Made by a program: the position numbers and the translations under genes | Notes under the pieces: model-generated | The model's database searches: none | What the model was told of the DNA's origin: nothing | Seen by the model: the letters and a program-made list of their open reading frames with translations, nothing else | In this document: positions 33,456-42,489 of the stretch, one piece after another | Layout: every line of letters starts with the position of its first letter | Numbering within the stretch: the stretch's first letter is position 1 | From: Diaminobutyricimonas sp. LJ205 | GTDB taxonomy: Bacteria; Actinomycetota; Actinomycetes; Actinomycetales; Microbacteriaceae | Assembly (NCBI RefSeq): GCF_009755725.1 | Contig: NZ_CP046619.1 | Coordinates: forward strand, 1,984,001-2,048,000 | DNA: 64,000 nt | Reading direction: 5' to 3'

Positions 33456-33482
33456 AAAACCCCCGCTTTACCGGGGGTTTTT
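33456..33482. terminator. intrinsic terminator
   Basis: AAAACCCCCG (33456-33465) and CGGGGGTTTT (33472-33481) form a perfect 10-bp stem with a 6-base loop. T- and A-tracts on the two sides let it work in both directions. It lies just downstream of tRNA-Gln (minus). Confidence 0.85.
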
Positions 33483-33486
33483 ATCG

Positions 33487-33558
33487 CTGGGGTACCTGGA
33501 CTCGAACCAAGAACAACTGAACCAGAATCAGCCGTGTTGCCAATTACACCATACCCCA
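33487..33558 (-). tRNA. tRNA-Gln (CTG anticodon)
   Basis: The minus strand has acceptor arms TGGGGTA and TACCCCA with discriminator G, a GGTTCGAGTCC T-loop and anticodon loop TTCTGGT giving CTG. The U1-A72 pair is typical of tRNA-Gln. No CCA is encoded. Confidence 0.96.
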
Positions 33559-33596
33559 AGGGCGTTCCCGCCTTGCGGCGGCACCGAGAGACTACT

Positions 33597-34268
33597 TTAC
33601 CCTACGCCGGGAGTGATCTTGAACACGACCGCGCACGCAGCTGACTCGTCGCAGGTCAGCTCGACAACCGTCGTCGCACCGAGCGCTTCCCCGGGACCCA
33701 CCGTGTGGCTGTACGACTCGCCTGCCCGCACCGCGTCTCCCATCCCTGCGTTGATACGGTCTGAGTCGACCGTGTAACCAAACTCCTCAGCACGCTCGCG
33801 AATCAGATCAAGCGCGCCCTTGTACCCCGCGCCGGCAACCGCACTCGACCGCACTTCGGCGAGCTGTCCATCCACCGTCGCAAGAGTCGCCTCATGGACC
33901 TGGAGCCTTGTCAGGCCGGCCCCCATCGGCGTTCGAAGAGAAACTGTGTACGGCAGCATGATGGCCAGTCCCCCGTACTGCCCCAGCGTCACGTCGCCAT
34001 CCTCAGGCAGGCCGAGTGCCGCAGCCTCCAGCGGCGGATTGCGCAGATCCAGGTTGATCTCACGGGTCTGCTGGATGTACCGGAGGCCATCGTCAGTGAA
34101 CAGGGAGGCCCCGCGGTCGGTTGCCTCCCGAGCGGTGGGTTCACGGTCCTGGCCGAGCCCGCCGGCCATGAGCACCATGGTCGTGATCACCACGGCAATG
34201 ATGATGATCGACATCGCGGCAGCCGGGATCCACCCAATCCACTTCGGTCGACGTCGATCGATGGCCAT
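33597..34268 (-). CDS. membrane-anchored protein of unknown function
   Basis: The 223-residue product has a single N-terminal helix (about residues 12-36) and an outer domain of about 180 residues with a Cys pair near the C-terminus (LTCDESAACAVV). No known motif is recognised. The ATG is 6 bases after TAGTGT. It lies between tRNA-Gln and the flavoprotein gene, 16 bases from the latter's stop, in the same direction, but has its own promoter. Confidence 0.7.
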   Translation of the reverse strand: MAIDRRRPKWIGWIPAAAMSIIIIAVVITTMVLMAGGLGQDREPTAREATDRGASLFTDDGLRYIQQTREINLDLRNPPLEAAALGLPEDGDVTLGQYGGLAIMLPYTVSLRTPMGAGLTRLQVHEATLATVDGQLAEVRSSAVAGAGYKGALDLIRERAEEFGYTVDSDRINAGMGDAVRAGESYSHTVGPGEALGATTVVELTCDESAACAVVFKITPGVG

Positions 34269-34274
34269 GCCTGC

Positions 34275-34280
34275 ACACTA
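34275..34280 (-). promoter_or_regulatory. -10 box of the 33597-34268 gene
   Basis: TAGTGT on the minus strand lies 6 bases before the ATG. Confidence 0.5.
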
Positions 34281-34284
34281 GCGG

Positions 34285-35271
34285 CTACCGCCGATGTGCG
34301 GTGGGAACTCCGATGAGATCGCGGTTGATCGTGGCCGCCACCCGGCCTCCGGCACCGGCAGCAACAATCAGCTGCTGCGGACCGGGCGAGGTGATATCGC
34401 CCGCGGCATACACGCCGGGGTGGCTCGTGCGCCCATCCCGATCGATGCTGACCAGTCCCCAACCATCGACGTCAAGGCCCAGCGTCTTCACGAACTCGAG
34501 GTGCGCATCCCACCGCGGTCGCACGAACCCGCCGACCACCGGCACCACGTCACCATCGGTGAGGCGGATGCCGCTGACTCCAGCCCGGTCGCCCTCGACG
34601 TCCTCGATCTTGCGTCGGTCGATGCGCACGCCGCGCTCGGTGAGCAGCTTCTCCTGCCCCTCGGTGATGGTCGCGGCACCGTTGGTGAACACGGTGAGAT
34701 GGTCGCTCCACTGGGCGATCAGCAGGGCTCGCCAGGCGATGTCGCTTTCCTCGCCGATCAGCGCGATCGGCCGGTCGCTGTACTCGTAACCGTCGCAGGC
34801 GACGCAGCTGAACAGCCCCATGCCGTAGAAGGAGCGGATGCTCGGCAGCTGCGGCAGGGTCTCTTTCAGCCCGGTCGCCAGCAGCACGGTCTTCGACTGC
34901 ACGACGCGGTCCGGCTGACCGTTGATGCCCTTGGCGTGCACCTCGAACAGGCCAGGCGCCCCGGTGGTGTGGGTGTCGGTCTGGTACGGATGCTCGGTGG
35001 CCGGCTCCTCGAGCGCGGTGACCGACTCCACCCGGGCGAGCTGGTGCTCGGCCTCGGGGTAGGCCAAATACTCCTCGCGGCCGAGCCGGCGCAGTTCCGA
35101 CGGCGGCGTGTTGTCGCGGGTGAGGAAGCCGTGCGAAACCAGCGTCGCCGAGTGCCGCGGACGGTTCGAGTCCAGCACGAGCGTGCGCCGGCGGGCACGC
35201 ACGAGGTTCAGCGCGGCCGAGAGCCCGGCCGGCCCCGCCCCGATGACGACGACGTCGTACTCGTCCATCAA
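34285..35271 (-). CDS. thioredoxin-reductase-like FAD/NAD(P) oxidoreductase
   Basis: The 328-residue flavoprotein has the FAD dinucleotide motif [14 protein letters not shown] at the start, a redox pair CVAC (Cys156 and Cys159) followed by DGYEY, and the late FAD motif GVYAAGDIT. The NAD(P) motif in the middle is atypical: [11 protein letters not shown]. The CxxC supports disulphide reductase activity, but no thioredoxin gene lies nearby, so it may serve another partner. The start overlaps the gltX stop (ATGA). Confidence 0.9.
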   Translation of the reverse strand: MMDEYDVVVIGAGPAGLSAALNLVRARRRTLVLDSNRPRHSATLVSHGFLTRDNTPPSELRRLGREEYLAYPEAEHQLARVESVTALEEPATEHPYQTDTHTTGAPGLFEVHAKGINGQPDRVVQSKTVLLATGLKETLPQLPSIRSFYGMGLFSCVACDGYEYSDRPIALIGEESDIAWRALLIAQWSDHLTVFTNGAATITEGQEKLLTERGVRIDRRKIEDVEGDRAGVSGIRLTDGDVVPVVGGFVRPRWDAHLEFVKTLGLDVDGWGLVSIDRDGRTSHPGVYAAGDITSPGPQQLIVAAGAGGRVAATINRDLIGVPTAHRR

Positions 35272-36749
35272 AGCCGCGCCTTGAACCTCTCGAGGCGCGC
35301 GATCGACGACGCCTTGCCGAGCAGCTCCATCGATTCGAACAGCGGCGGGCTGACCCGGCGCCCAGAGATCGCCGTGCGCACCGGTCCGAACGCCAGCCGC
35401 GGCTTCAATTCGAGCCCGTCGATGAGGGCGGCGCGCAGGGCCGCCTCGATCGACTCGGTTCTCCAGTCATCCAGCTCGGTCAACGCGGTGACGGATGCCG
35501 CGATGGTCGCGGCCGGGTCGTCGCCGAGTCCCTTCATCGCGTCGTCGGCGTACTCGATCGCGTCGTCCGCGGTGAACAGGAACGCCAGCATGTCGCGGGC
35601 CTCGCCGAGCACCTGGATCCGCTCCTGGATCAGCGGTGCGGCCTTGGCCAGCAGCACCCGGTCAGAGCCCGAGTCGACGATGTCGCTCAGGTAGGGCAAC
35701 AGCCGCTCCGCGAAATCATCGGGCTGGAGCATCCGAATGTGGTCGCCGTTGATGGACTCGGCCTTCTTCTGGTCGAAGCGCGCCGGGTTCGGGTTGACGT
35801 CGGTCACGTCGAACGCGGCGATCAGCTCGTCGACGCTGAACACGTCGCGGTCGGCAGAGAGGCCCCAGCCGAGCAGCGCAAGGTAGTTGAGCAGGCCCTC
35901 GGGGATGAAGCCGCGGTCACGGTGGTGGAACAGGCTGGCCTGCGGGTCGCGCTTGGAGAGCTTCTTGTTGCCCTCCCCCATCACGTACGGCAGATGGCCG
36001 AACTGCGGGATGAACTCGGTCACGCCGACCTCGATCAGCGCGGTGTACAGCGCGATCTGGCGCGGCGTCGAGCTGAGCAGATCCTCGCCGCGCAGCACGT
36101 GGGTGACACCCATCAGCGCGTCATCGACCGGGTTCACGAAGGTGTACAGCGGGATGCCGTTGGGGCGCACCACGACGAAGTCGGTGAAGCTGCCGGCCGG
36201 GAAGGTGATCTCGCCGCGGACCAGGTCGGTGAAGCTGAGGTCGCTGTCCGGTACGCGCAGGCGGAGCGCAGGCATCCGTCCCTCGTCCTTGAAGGCCGCC
36301 TTCTGCTCATCGGTCAGGTCGCGTTCGAAGTTGTCGTAGCCCTGCTTGGGGTCGCGGCCGTTCGCGAGGTTGCGGGCCTCGATCTCCTCGGCCGTGGCGA
36401 AGGACTCGTAGAGAAGGCCGGTGGCCTTCAGCTTCTCGATGACCTCCTGGTAGATGTCCTGCCGCTGCGACTGCCGGTAGGGGCCGTGCGGGCCGCCGGC
36501 GTCGATGCCCTCGTCCCAGTCGATGCCGAGCCAGCGCAGCGCGTCCAGCAGCTGCAAGTAGCTCTCCTCGCTGTCCCGGGCAGCGTCGGTGTCCTCGATG
36601 CGGAAGATCAGTTTGCCGCCGGTGTGCCGCGCATAGGCCCAGTTGAACAGGGCGGTGCGGATCAGCCCGACGTGCGGGGTTCCGGTCGGTGAGGGGCAGA
36701 AGCGCACGCGAACATCAGAACCGGTCGCGGTGGAGAAGGAAGCAGACAT
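35268..36749 (-). CDS. gltX: glutamyl-tRNA synthetase
   Basis: This class I synthetase charges tRNA-Glu, and an actinobacterium without GlnRS would also use it on tRNA-Gln. The HIGH signature is [15 protein letters not shown], with the second motif KLSKRDP. The 493-residue length fits. The frame is open about 100 codons upstream, but the ATG at 36749 is where the family begins. TAGGAT lies 8 bases before it, so a leaderless start is possible but not exact. tRNA-Gln and tRNA-Glu genes both occur in this window. Confidence 0.96.
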   Translation of the reverse strand: MSASFSTATGSDVRVRFCPSPTGTPHVGLIRTALFNWAYARHTGGKLIFRIEDTDAARDSEESYLQLLDALRWLGIDWDEGIDAGGPHGPYRQSQRQDIYQEVIEKLKATGLLYESFATAEEIEARNLANGRDPKQGYDNFERDLTDEQKAAFKDEGRMPALRLRVPDSDLSFTDLVRGEITFPAGSFTDFVVVRPNGIPLYTFVNPVDDALMGVTHVLRGEDLLSSTPRQIALYTALIEVGVTEFIPQFGHLPYVMGEGNKKLSKRDPQASLFHHRDRGFIPEGLLNYLALLGWGLSADRDVFSVDELIAAFDVTDVNPNPARFDQKKAESINGDHIRMLQPDDFAERLLPYLSDIVDSGSDRVLLAKAAPLIQERIQVLGEARDMLAFLFTADDAIEYADDAMKGLGDDPAATIAASVTALTELDDWRTESIEAALRAALIDGLELKPRLAFGPVRTAISGRRVSPPLFESMELLGKASSIARLERFKARL

Positions 36750-36793
36750 CGATGCCAATCCTACTGGCGGTCGGATGCCGCCGCCCGAGCCGA

Positions 36794-37405
36794 TCAGAGG
36801 CGGCCGCGCGCCCGCCAGAGCAACCACATGCCGACCACCACGTTGACCAGAACGAGCAGCAGCGCGGACGACCACCAGATGTCGAAGAGCGCAGGTAGCA
36901 CCGGGTTCTGCGGTTCGCCGGATTGCACCCGGACGGTCTGGTCCTGGCTCAGCGACACAGAGGCGGCAACGCCAGCGGCGAGGAGGACGGAGGCCGGCCC
37001 GGTGAGCGTCGCGACCAGCTTCTCGCCGAGCGACCAGGTGCGCGACATCCACACCATTGCGATGCCGACGATCCAGCCGAGCACGGGCACGAGGATGCCG
37101 CCGAGCGCGACCAGCAGTGCCGCGATGATCGTGTACGCGCGCGAGTCACCGGCAGGCGCGGCGGCCGGCGGCGCGACGATCACGGGCGGCGCGCCTGCCT
37201 CGGCACGCGCCTCCGCGGCAATGAACGCCGGGTCGCCGAGTTCTTCGATCCGGGCGGCGGCGGCTGCGGCATCCAGTCCGGTCAATTCCTCGGCGACGCC
37301 GGCGCGGATGTCGCGGCTGACGCTGTCCGGAACGCCGACCAGCGCGGCCTCGAGTTGCGCCAGGTAGCTGCGAACGACCTGCGGGGTGGGCTGCGTTTCA
37401 GTCAT
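36794..37405 (-). CDS. HAAS (DUF1700-like) domain membrane protein
   Basis: The N-terminal 65 residues ([16 protein letters not shown] ... [14 protein letters not shown]) match the HAAS helical domain, which typically accompanies PadR-type regulators. Three or four hydrophobic segments follow. The 203-residue protein probably acts as the membrane partner of the PadR regulator, whose gene overlaps its start by 8 bases. The signal sensed is unknown. Confidence 0.85.
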   Translation of the reverse strand: MTETQPTPQVVRSYLAQLEAALVGVPDSVSRDIRAGVAEELTGLDAAAAAARIEELGDPAFIAAEARAEAGAPPVIVAPPAAAPAGDSRAYTIIAALLVALGGILVPVLGWIVGIAMVWMSRTWSLGEKLVATLTGPASVLLAAGVAASVSLSQDQTVRVQSGEPQNPVLPALFDIWWSSALLLVLVNVVVGMWLLWRARGRL

Positions 37406-37730
37406 CGGTCCCTCCGACCAGATCGCTGACGGTGTGCGTGAACGGCTGCCACTGTTGCCGGAAGACTTTGAGCTGTCGGGTGCCGTCGTCGGTCAGCCGG
37501 TAGTACTTGCGCACCGGTCCGGCATCTGACGCTTCGTCGAAGGAGCTGACCAGCCCCTTCTCGCGCAGGCGCCCGAGCACCGGGTAGAGCGTACCGATGC
37601 TGGCGATCATGCCGTGGGCGGTGAGCGTTTCGGACAGCTGCCAGCCGTACATCGGCTCTCGCGCGAGCAGGCCGAGCACGCAGTACTCGACCACTCCCTT
37701 GCGCAGTTGGGCGCCGACATCCGCTGTCAT
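37398..37730 (-). CDS. PadR-family transcriptional regulator
   Basis: The 110-residue protein is a compact PadR winged helix: LRKGVVEYCVLGLLAREPMYGWQLS, then SIGTLYPVLGRLREKGLVSS and KYYRLTDDGTRQL. The length is that of the short PadR-s2 group. The ATG is 7 bases after TAGCTT, making the message probably leaderless. A TGCAGT palindrome just upstream would let it repress its own promoter, and the overlapping HAAS gene completes a two-gene unit. Confidence 0.93.
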   Translation of the reverse strand: MTADVGAQLRKGVVEYCVLGLLAREPMYGWQLSETLTAHGMIASIGTLYPVLGRLREKGLVSSFDEASDAGPVRKYYRLTDDGTRQLKVFRQQWQPFTHTVSDLVGGTDD

Positions 37731-37737
37731 GCATCAC

Positions 37738-37765
37738 AAGCTACTGTGCAGTGCACGCTACTGCA
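37738..37765 (-). promoter_or_regulatory. PadR promoter and palindrome
   Basis: TAGCTT (37743-37738) is the -10, 7 bases before the PadR ATG. TGCAGT (37747-37752), seven bases and ACTGCA (37760-37765) form a perfect inverted repeat over the -35 area, a likely autoregulatory site. Confidence 0.55.
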
Positions 37766-37796
37766 ATATCCGACTAGTGCACGTGCCCGGTCCGCC

Positions 37797-37885
37797 GATG
37801 GCGCAGCCTCTCGACGATGGCGCAGGTTTACGCCGATGGCGGCCTCTTTAGACACCGCCATCGGCAGAAACCCGGGCCATCGGCG
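37797..37885. repeat. cluster of CGATGGCG motifs including an 11-bp hairpin
   Basis: Five copies of CGATGGC, three direct and two inverted, lie within about 90 bases between PadR and the DrrB-like gene. Two of them form a perfect stem, GCCGATGGCGG (37832-37842) and CCGCCATCGGC (37855-37865), with a 12-base loop. It could end the exporter transcript, but no T-run follows on the minus strand. Confidence 0.6.
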
Positions 37886-37902
37886 CGAGTGCGGCCGGCC
37901 TG

Positions 37903-38667
37903 CTACCGGCGCGCGGACCTCCTCCACAGCAGCACGGAGGCGGTGATCGCGACCAGCAGCACGCCGAGGCACCACAGCACCGCAGGCAGCAGGTCGTCGC
38001 CAACCGGCAGGTCGAACAGCAGCCCGCGCACGCTCTCATTGATGAGCGTGATCGGCTGGTGCTCGGCGATCGGCTGCAGCCACTCGGGCAGCGTCGCGAC
38101 CGGCACGAACGCGCTCGACACGTAGGGCAGGAACAGGATGGCGAAGCTGAAGCCCGAGGCCGCCTCGACGCTCTTGGCGAGCAGGCCGAACACCGCGGCG
38201 AGCCAGGACATCGCGAGGATGAACAGCGTGAGCACGCCGAGCGCGCCGAGCCATTCGAGCAGGCCGCCGGTCGGCCGGAAGCCGAGCACCACCGCCAGCC
38301 CGATCACCAGGCCGGTCGAGACGAAGTTGCGCAGCACGCTCGCGGTGACGTGGCCGGTGAGCACCGCGGATGCCGCCATGCTCATGGTGCGGAACCGGTC
38401 GACGATCCCCTCGGTCATGTCCTTGGTCACCGAGATCGCGGTCATCGACGCGCCATAGCCACTGCAGATCAGGATGATGCCGGGCACCACGTAGTTGAGG
38501 TATTCGCCGTCCGGGCTGATCGCGCCGCCGAACACAAAGGTGAAGATCAGCAGCAGCATGATCGGCAGGATCACGCTGATCAGCAGGGCGTCGAGATTGC
38601 GCAGCGTGTGCCGCACACTGCGGGTGATCATGGTGCCGCTGTCCACGGCGAGTCCGGCGATGCTCAT
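37903..38667 (-). CDS. ABC-2 type transporter permease (DrrB-like)
   Basis: The 254-residue protein has six hydrophobic segments and the ABC-2 family signature region (ILPIMLLLIFTFVFGG; AVFGLLAKSVEAASGFSF; LPYVSSAFVPVATLPEWLQ). It pairs with the DrrA-like ATPase, whose stop overlaps its start by 4 bases. The pair probably exports a lipophilic compound or antibiotic; the substrate is not evident from sequence. Confidence 0.92.
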   Translation of the reverse strand: MSIAGLAVDSGTMITRSVRHTLRNLDALLISVILPIMLLLIFTFVFGGAISPDGEYLNYVVPGIILICSGYGASMTAISVTKDMTEGIVDRFRTMSMAASAVLTGHVTASVLRNFVSTGLVIGLAVVLGFRPTGGLLEWLGALGVLTLFILAMSWLAAVFGLLAKSVEAASGFSFAILFLPYVSSAFVPVATLPEWLQPIAEHQPITLINESVRGLLFDLPVGDDLLPAVLWCLGVLLVAITASVLLWRRSARR

Positions 38668-39563
38668 GCCAGGGCTCCTTCGAGTTCGGTCTCGGGCGCC
38701 GGAACGCGGCGGTCGGTGAGGGTGAGGAAGACGTCGTCGAGGGTCGGCTTACGAATGCCGATGTCGGCGATGTCCTGACCGCGGGCCTCGAGTTGGTCGA
38801 GGATGCCGCGCAGTTGGTTGATGCTGCCATCCGTGGCGAGCCGTTCGGTGGTGCCATCCAGCCAGGTGACTTCGACCTGGTCGGCGCCAACGCGGGACTT
38901 CAGCTCGCCGGCGGTGCCTTCGGCGATCACCTGACCCCGATCGATCACGGCGATGCGGTCGGCGAGGCGATCCGCTTCTTCCAGATACTGGGTGGTGAGC
39001 AGCACGGTGATGCCGTCGCCGACGAGTTGCTCGACCGTTTCCCAGACGTCCTGACGGCTTCGAGGGTCAAGGCCCGTGGTCGGCTCGTCGAGGAAGATCA
39101 CCGGCGGTGCCGCGATCAGGCTGATCGCGATGTCCAGCCGGCGCCGCATGCCGCCGGAGAAGGTGGACACTCGCCGGTTCTGCACGTCGGTGAGATCGAA
39201 GCGGCTGAGCAACTCGGCAGCCCGGGCGCGCGCGGCACTTGCGCTCAGCCGGTTCAGCCGGCCCATCATGACCAGGTTCTCCCGGGCGGTGAGCAGGCCG
39301 TCGATCGCCGCGTACTGCCCGGTCAGGCTGATCGAGCGGCGGACGCCCGCGGCATCCGTGGTCACATCGTGCCCGTTGATCCGGACGGTGCCGGCATCCG
39401 GTCGCACCAGCGTCGACATGATGTTCACTGTGGTCGTCTTGCCTGCGCCGTTCGGGCCCAGCAGCGCGAACACCGTGCCGCGCTCCACCTGGAGGTCGAT
39501 ACCGGCGAGCACCTCGGTGCGCCCGTACGACTTTCTCACCCCGCTCAGTTCGATGATTGCCAT
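38664..39563 (-). CDS. ABC transporter ATP-binding protein (daunorubicin-resistance DrrA type)
   Basis: The 299-residue ATPase has Walker A GPNGAGKTTTVN, signature FSGGMRRRLDIA, Walker B VIFLDEPTTGLD and the H-loop TTQYLEEAD. The C-terminal extension ends IRKPTLDDVFLTLT, which is diagnostic for DrrA-type exporters. It is transcribed from a promoter at 39610-39639 shared with the divergent TetR regulator. Confidence 0.94.
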   Translation of the reverse strand: MAIIELSGVRKSYGRTEVLAGIDLQVERGTVFALLGPNGAGKTTTVNIMSTLVRPDAGTVRINGHDVTTDAAGVRRSISLTGQYAAIDGLLTARENLVMMGRLNRLSASAARARAAELLSRFDLTDVQNRRVSTFSGGMRRRLDIAISLIAAPPVIFLDEPTTGLDPRSRQDVWETVEQLVGDGITVLLTTQYLEEADRLADRIAVIDRGQVIAEGTAGELKSRVGADQVEVTWLDGTTERLATDGSINQLRGILDQLEARGQDIADIGIRKPTLDDVFLTLTDRRVPAPETELEGALA

Positions 39564-39582
39564 CGCTTGCTTCTCCGTAACT

Positions 39583-39639
39583 GTTTATGCCGTAAACGTG
39601 TGTGTTTATGTTATACACAGTTCTACGGTGTGTGGTCAA
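39583..39639 (-). promoter_or_regulatory. promoter and palindromes between DrrAB and TetR genes
   Basis: On the minus strand a -35 TTGACC (39639-39634) is followed after 18 bases by a -10 TATAAC (39615-39610). TGTGT (39601-39605) and ACACA (39615-39619) flank this -10 as an inverted repeat, and GTTTA/TAAAC (39583-39587 and 39593-39597) lies just downstream. These are candidate sites for the adjacent TetR protein. Confidence 0.6.
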
Positions 39640-39676
39640 GCGCTGACCGAACAATGGGCTGTGGGAAGGTGGAGGG

Positions 39677-40450
39677 ATGACCGACGCGCTGCAACTCCCC
39701 CATGAACTTCGCGTTGCCTGGGGGCTGGATGCTGCTGCCACTCGGGGCCCGAAACCGGGTCTCAGCCTTGAGCGGATCCTGCGTGCGGGCATCGAACTGG
39801 CGGACGAGCAGGGACTTGCCGCGATCTCAATGGCCAGCGTTGCCAAGCGGCTCGGATTCACCTCGATGTCGCTGTATCGCTATGTCGAATCCAAGGACGA
39901 GCTGTTGCGATTGATGGCGGATGCCGCGATCGAACTTCCACCGGCACCCGGCCCCGACGCCGGATGGCGAGCCAGCCTCGCCGCCTGGGCCGAGGCGATC
40001 ACCGCCTACTGTGCGACGCACCCGTGGGTGATGGAGCTGCCGATCACCGGCGCGCCGCTGCTGCCGAACAACCTCGCGGCGATGGATCGGGGACTGGCGG
40101 CGCTGGAGGGCACTCCCCTTGAGCCCGACGAGAAGATCGCGACGATCCTGCTGGTGAACGGCTATGCGAAAAACGAGGCGATGCTGCTGACACAGCTCGC
40201 GCAGGGACGCGAGCAGAGCGGCCTGACCCCGGACGAGGCCGGGCAGCAGTACGAAGCCGCGCTCGGCCTGCTCATCACCCCCGAGCGTTTTCCCTCGCTG
40301 GCGAAGCTGGCGGCATCCGGCGTCTTCAGTGAGCCCAGCGGCGGTGTCGACTTCCCGCCCGAGATGAGCCGTTTCGGCCTGGAACGCATCCTCGACGGGA
40401 TCGCGGCGCACATGGAAACCCGTGGATCGAGCTCGCCGAGATCTCTCTGA
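39677..40450 (+). CDS. TetR-family regulator with TetR_C domain
   Basis: The 257-residue protein begins its helix-turn-helix late, near residue 30: LERILRAGIELADEQGLAAISMASVAKRLGFTSMSLYRYV across residues 30-70. The C-terminal half resembles the tetracycline-repressor-type TetR_C domain. GGAGG stands just before the ATG. Divergence from the DrrAB-like exporter suggests it represses that pump and is released by the pump's substrate. The last few codons (SSSPRSL) lie in a dispersed repeat, so the natural C-terminus may have been changed. Confidence 0.92.
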   Translation: MTDALQLPHELRVAWGLDAAATRGPKPGLSLERILRAGIELADEQGLAAISMASVAKRLGFTSMSLYRYVESKDELLRLMADAAIELPPAPGPDAGWRASLAAWAEAITAYCATHPWVMELPITGAPLLPNNLAAMDRGLAALEGTPLEPDEKIATILLVNGYAKNEAMLLTQLAQGREQSGLTPDEAGQQYEAALGLLITPERFPSLAKLAASGVFSEPSGGVDFPPEMSRFGLERILDGIAAHMETRGSSSPRSL

Positions 40451-40527
40451 GGGTCTCGACAAGCTCGACCAGCGATCGGCGGGTTGAGCTTGCCGAGATC
40501 TCAGGGTCTCGGCAGGCTCGACCAGCG
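40420..40527. repeat. tandem pair of dispersed hairpin repeats
   Basis: Two similar units occur here, each containing GGGTCTCGRCARGCTCGACC followed by AGCGA (40451-40475 and 40504-40528). Each is preceded by a partly complementary arm (GAGCTCGCCGAGAT and GTTGAGCTTGCCGAGAT), so each can fold into a long hairpin. The first arm overlaps the end of the TetR gene. Related copies lie at 43,963-44,011 and 55,118-55,140. Confidence 0.8.
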
Positions 40528-40534
40528 AATTCGA

Positions 40535-41299
40535 CTAGCGTTTCCTGGCCGGGTTCGACAGGGTGCCGATGCCCTCGATGGTGATGTCCACGGTCTGACC
40601 GTCGACGAAACCGCCGAGGCCCGCCGGGGTGCCGGTGAGAATCAAGTCGCCGGGCAGCAGGGTCCAGACATCCGAGATGTACTCGATCAGCGCCGGGATC
40701 TTGTGCAGCAGGTCGGAGGTGCGCCCGTGCCGCCGCTTCTCGCCGTCGACGTAGGTGGTGATCTCGAGGTCGCTCGTGTCGAGTTCGGTCTCGATCACCG
40801 GACCGATCGGGCAGAATGTGTCGTACCCCTTGGCCCGTGCCCACTGCCCGTCGGCGAACATCTGGTCACGCGCCGAGACATCGTTGGCGATGGTGTAACC
40901 GAACACATAGTCCAGCGCCCGCTCGGCCTTCACCTGCTTGGCGATCTTGCCGATCACGATGGCGAGCTCGCCCTCGTGCACGATGCGCCCCTCGACCGGA
41001 GGAATCTGGATCGCCTCACCGGGTCCGATGATCGCGGTGTTCGGCTTGAGGAAGATCAGCGGGCTCGTCGGCGCGTCAATCGCCATCTCCGAGCGGTGCT
41101 CGGCGTAGTTCAGCCCGACGCAGACGACCTTCGACCGTGGGATCACCGGGGCGAGCAGCTTCGCATCCTTCAGCGGGATGCGCTCCCCGGTGGTCTCGTA
41201 GCCGGCGAACATCGGGTCGCCCTGGAGCACCACGAGTTCATCGTCGTCAACGATGCCGAAGCGTGGGTCCGAATCAGTGCTGAATCTTGCAATCTTCAC
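40535..41299 (-). CDS. fumarylacetoacetate hydrolase family protein
   Basis: The 254-residue protein has the FAH fold: KVVCVGLNYAEHRSEM, FLKPNTAIIGPGEAI, the metal-binding HEGELAIVIGK and GYTIANDVSARD, and the C-terminal LLPGDLILTGTPAGLG. Members act as decarboxylases, isomerases or acylpyruvate hydrolases on ring-cleavage products or oxaloacetate. The exact substrate is not evident. The GTG start has GGAG 7 bases upstream. Confidence 0.93.
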   Translation of the reverse strand: MKIARFSTDSDPRFGIVDDDELVVLQGDPMFAGYETTGERIPLKDAKLLAPVIPRSKVVCVGLNYAEHRSEMAIDAPTSPLIFLKPNTAIIGPGEAIQIPPVEGRIVHEGELAIVIGKIAKQVKAERALDYVFGYTIANDVSARDQMFADGQWARAKGYDTFCPIGPVIETELDTSDLEITTYVDGEKRRHGRTSDLLHKIPALIEYISDVWTLLPGDLILTGTPAGLGGFVDGQTVDITIEGIGTLSNPARKR

Positions 41300-41355
41300 G
41301 TGGTTGCTCCATCAGGTCGCGGGCGCCGCGACGGTGCGTCGGTGGTGCGAGCGGC

Positions 41356-42465
41356 TCAGGCGTCGAGCCGGGTGAGCCAGCCGTGCCGATCTTCGGCGCG
41401 GCCGTACTGGATGTCGGTGAGTTCCTGACGCAGCGACATGGCGAGCTCCCCGGCCGGGGTGTTCTCGTCACCGACGGTGAAGTCCTTCGACTTCAGCTGC
41501 GCGATGGGGGTGACCACCGCGGCCGTCCCGCACGCGAAGATCTCGACGATGTCACCGGATGTCACGCCCTCACGCCACTCGTCGATGGTGACCCGGCGGC
41601 GCTCCACCTTGTGCCCGCGATCCTCGGCGAGCTGCAGGATCGAGTCGCGAGTGATTCCCTCGAGGATGCTCTCGGATTCGGGGGTCACCAGTGTGCCGTC
41701 CTTGTAGACGAGCACGACGTTCATCCCGCCGAGTTCCTCGATGTGCTTGCCCTCGGCGGCATCCAGGAACAGCACCTGCGCGCAGCCCTGCTCGTACGCC
41801 TCGGCCTGGGGCAGCAAGGATGCCGCGTAGTTGCCGCCGGTCTTCGCGGCGCCGGTGCCGCCCTTGCCTGCGCGCGCATATTCGGTGGACAGCCAGATCG
41901 ACACCGGCGCGACGCCGCCGTGGAAGTATGACCCGGCCGGGCTTCCGATCACGTAGAAGGCGACCTTGTTCGCCGGACGAACCCCCAGGAACGCCTCCTT
42001 GGCGAACATGAACGGCCGCAGGTACAGGCTGGTCTCCGGTGCGGAGGGCACCCAGGCGCCATCCACCTTGATCAGCTGCTTGATCGCATCGATGAAGTAC
42101 TCCACCGGAAGTTCGGGCAGCGCGAGGCGGCGCGCGGAGCGGTTCATCCGGCGTGCGTTCGCCTCGGGGCGGAACGTCCAGATCGAGCCGTCTTCGTGAC
42201 GGTAGGCCTTCATGCCCTCGAATATCTCCTGACCGTAGTGCAGCACCGCCGCCGCCGGGTCAAGTGAGATCGGGCCATACGGCTGCACCCGGGGGCGGTG
42301 CCATCCGCCCTTCACCGACCAGCAGATGTCGACCATATGGTCGGTGAAGTGAGTTCCGAATCCCGGGTCGGCGAGGATTTCATCGCGCTCAGCGCGGCTC
42401 TTGGCGACGAGGTTCTTCGTCACCGCGAATTCGAGTTCAGTAACGGATGCGGTGGGGGCGTTCAT
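41356..42465 (-). CDS. ilvE: branched-chain amino acid aminotransferase
   Basis: This PLP enzyme does the last step of leucine, isoleucine and valine synthesis. In the 369-residue protein Lys208, in GAAKTGGNYAAS, is the Schiff-base lysine. HYGQEIFEGMKAYR and the EGITRDSIL segment are family marks (class IV fold). It lies 24 bases after leuB, and the two are probably co-transcribed. Confidence 0.96.
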   Translation of the reverse strand: MNAPTASVTELEFAVTKNLVAKSRAERDEILADPGFGTHFTDHMVDICWSVKGGWHRPRVQPYGPISLDPAAAVLHYGQEIFEGMKAYRHEDGSIWTFRPEANARRMNRSARRLALPELPVEYFIDAIKQLIKVDGAWVPSAPETSLYLRPFMFAKEAFLGVRPANKVAFYVIGSPAGSYFHGGVAPVSIWLSTEYARAGKGGTGAAKTGGNYAASLLPQAEAYEQGCAQVLFLDAAEGKHIEELGGMNVVLVYKDGTLVTPESESILEGITRDSILQLAEDRGHKVERRRVTIDEWREGVTSGDIVEIFACGTAAVVTPIAQLKSKDFTVGDENTPAGELAMSLRQELTDIQYGRAEDRHGWLTRLDA

Positions 42466-42489
42466 GAAAGTCCTTTGAACTGGGGGTTA

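Noticed and set aside
37731-37902. Short overlapping frames between PadR and the ABC permease gene
   Set aside because: They have repeat-derived Arg/Pro/Ala composition and no ribosome binding site; the region is better explained by the CGATGGC repeats and PadR control sites.
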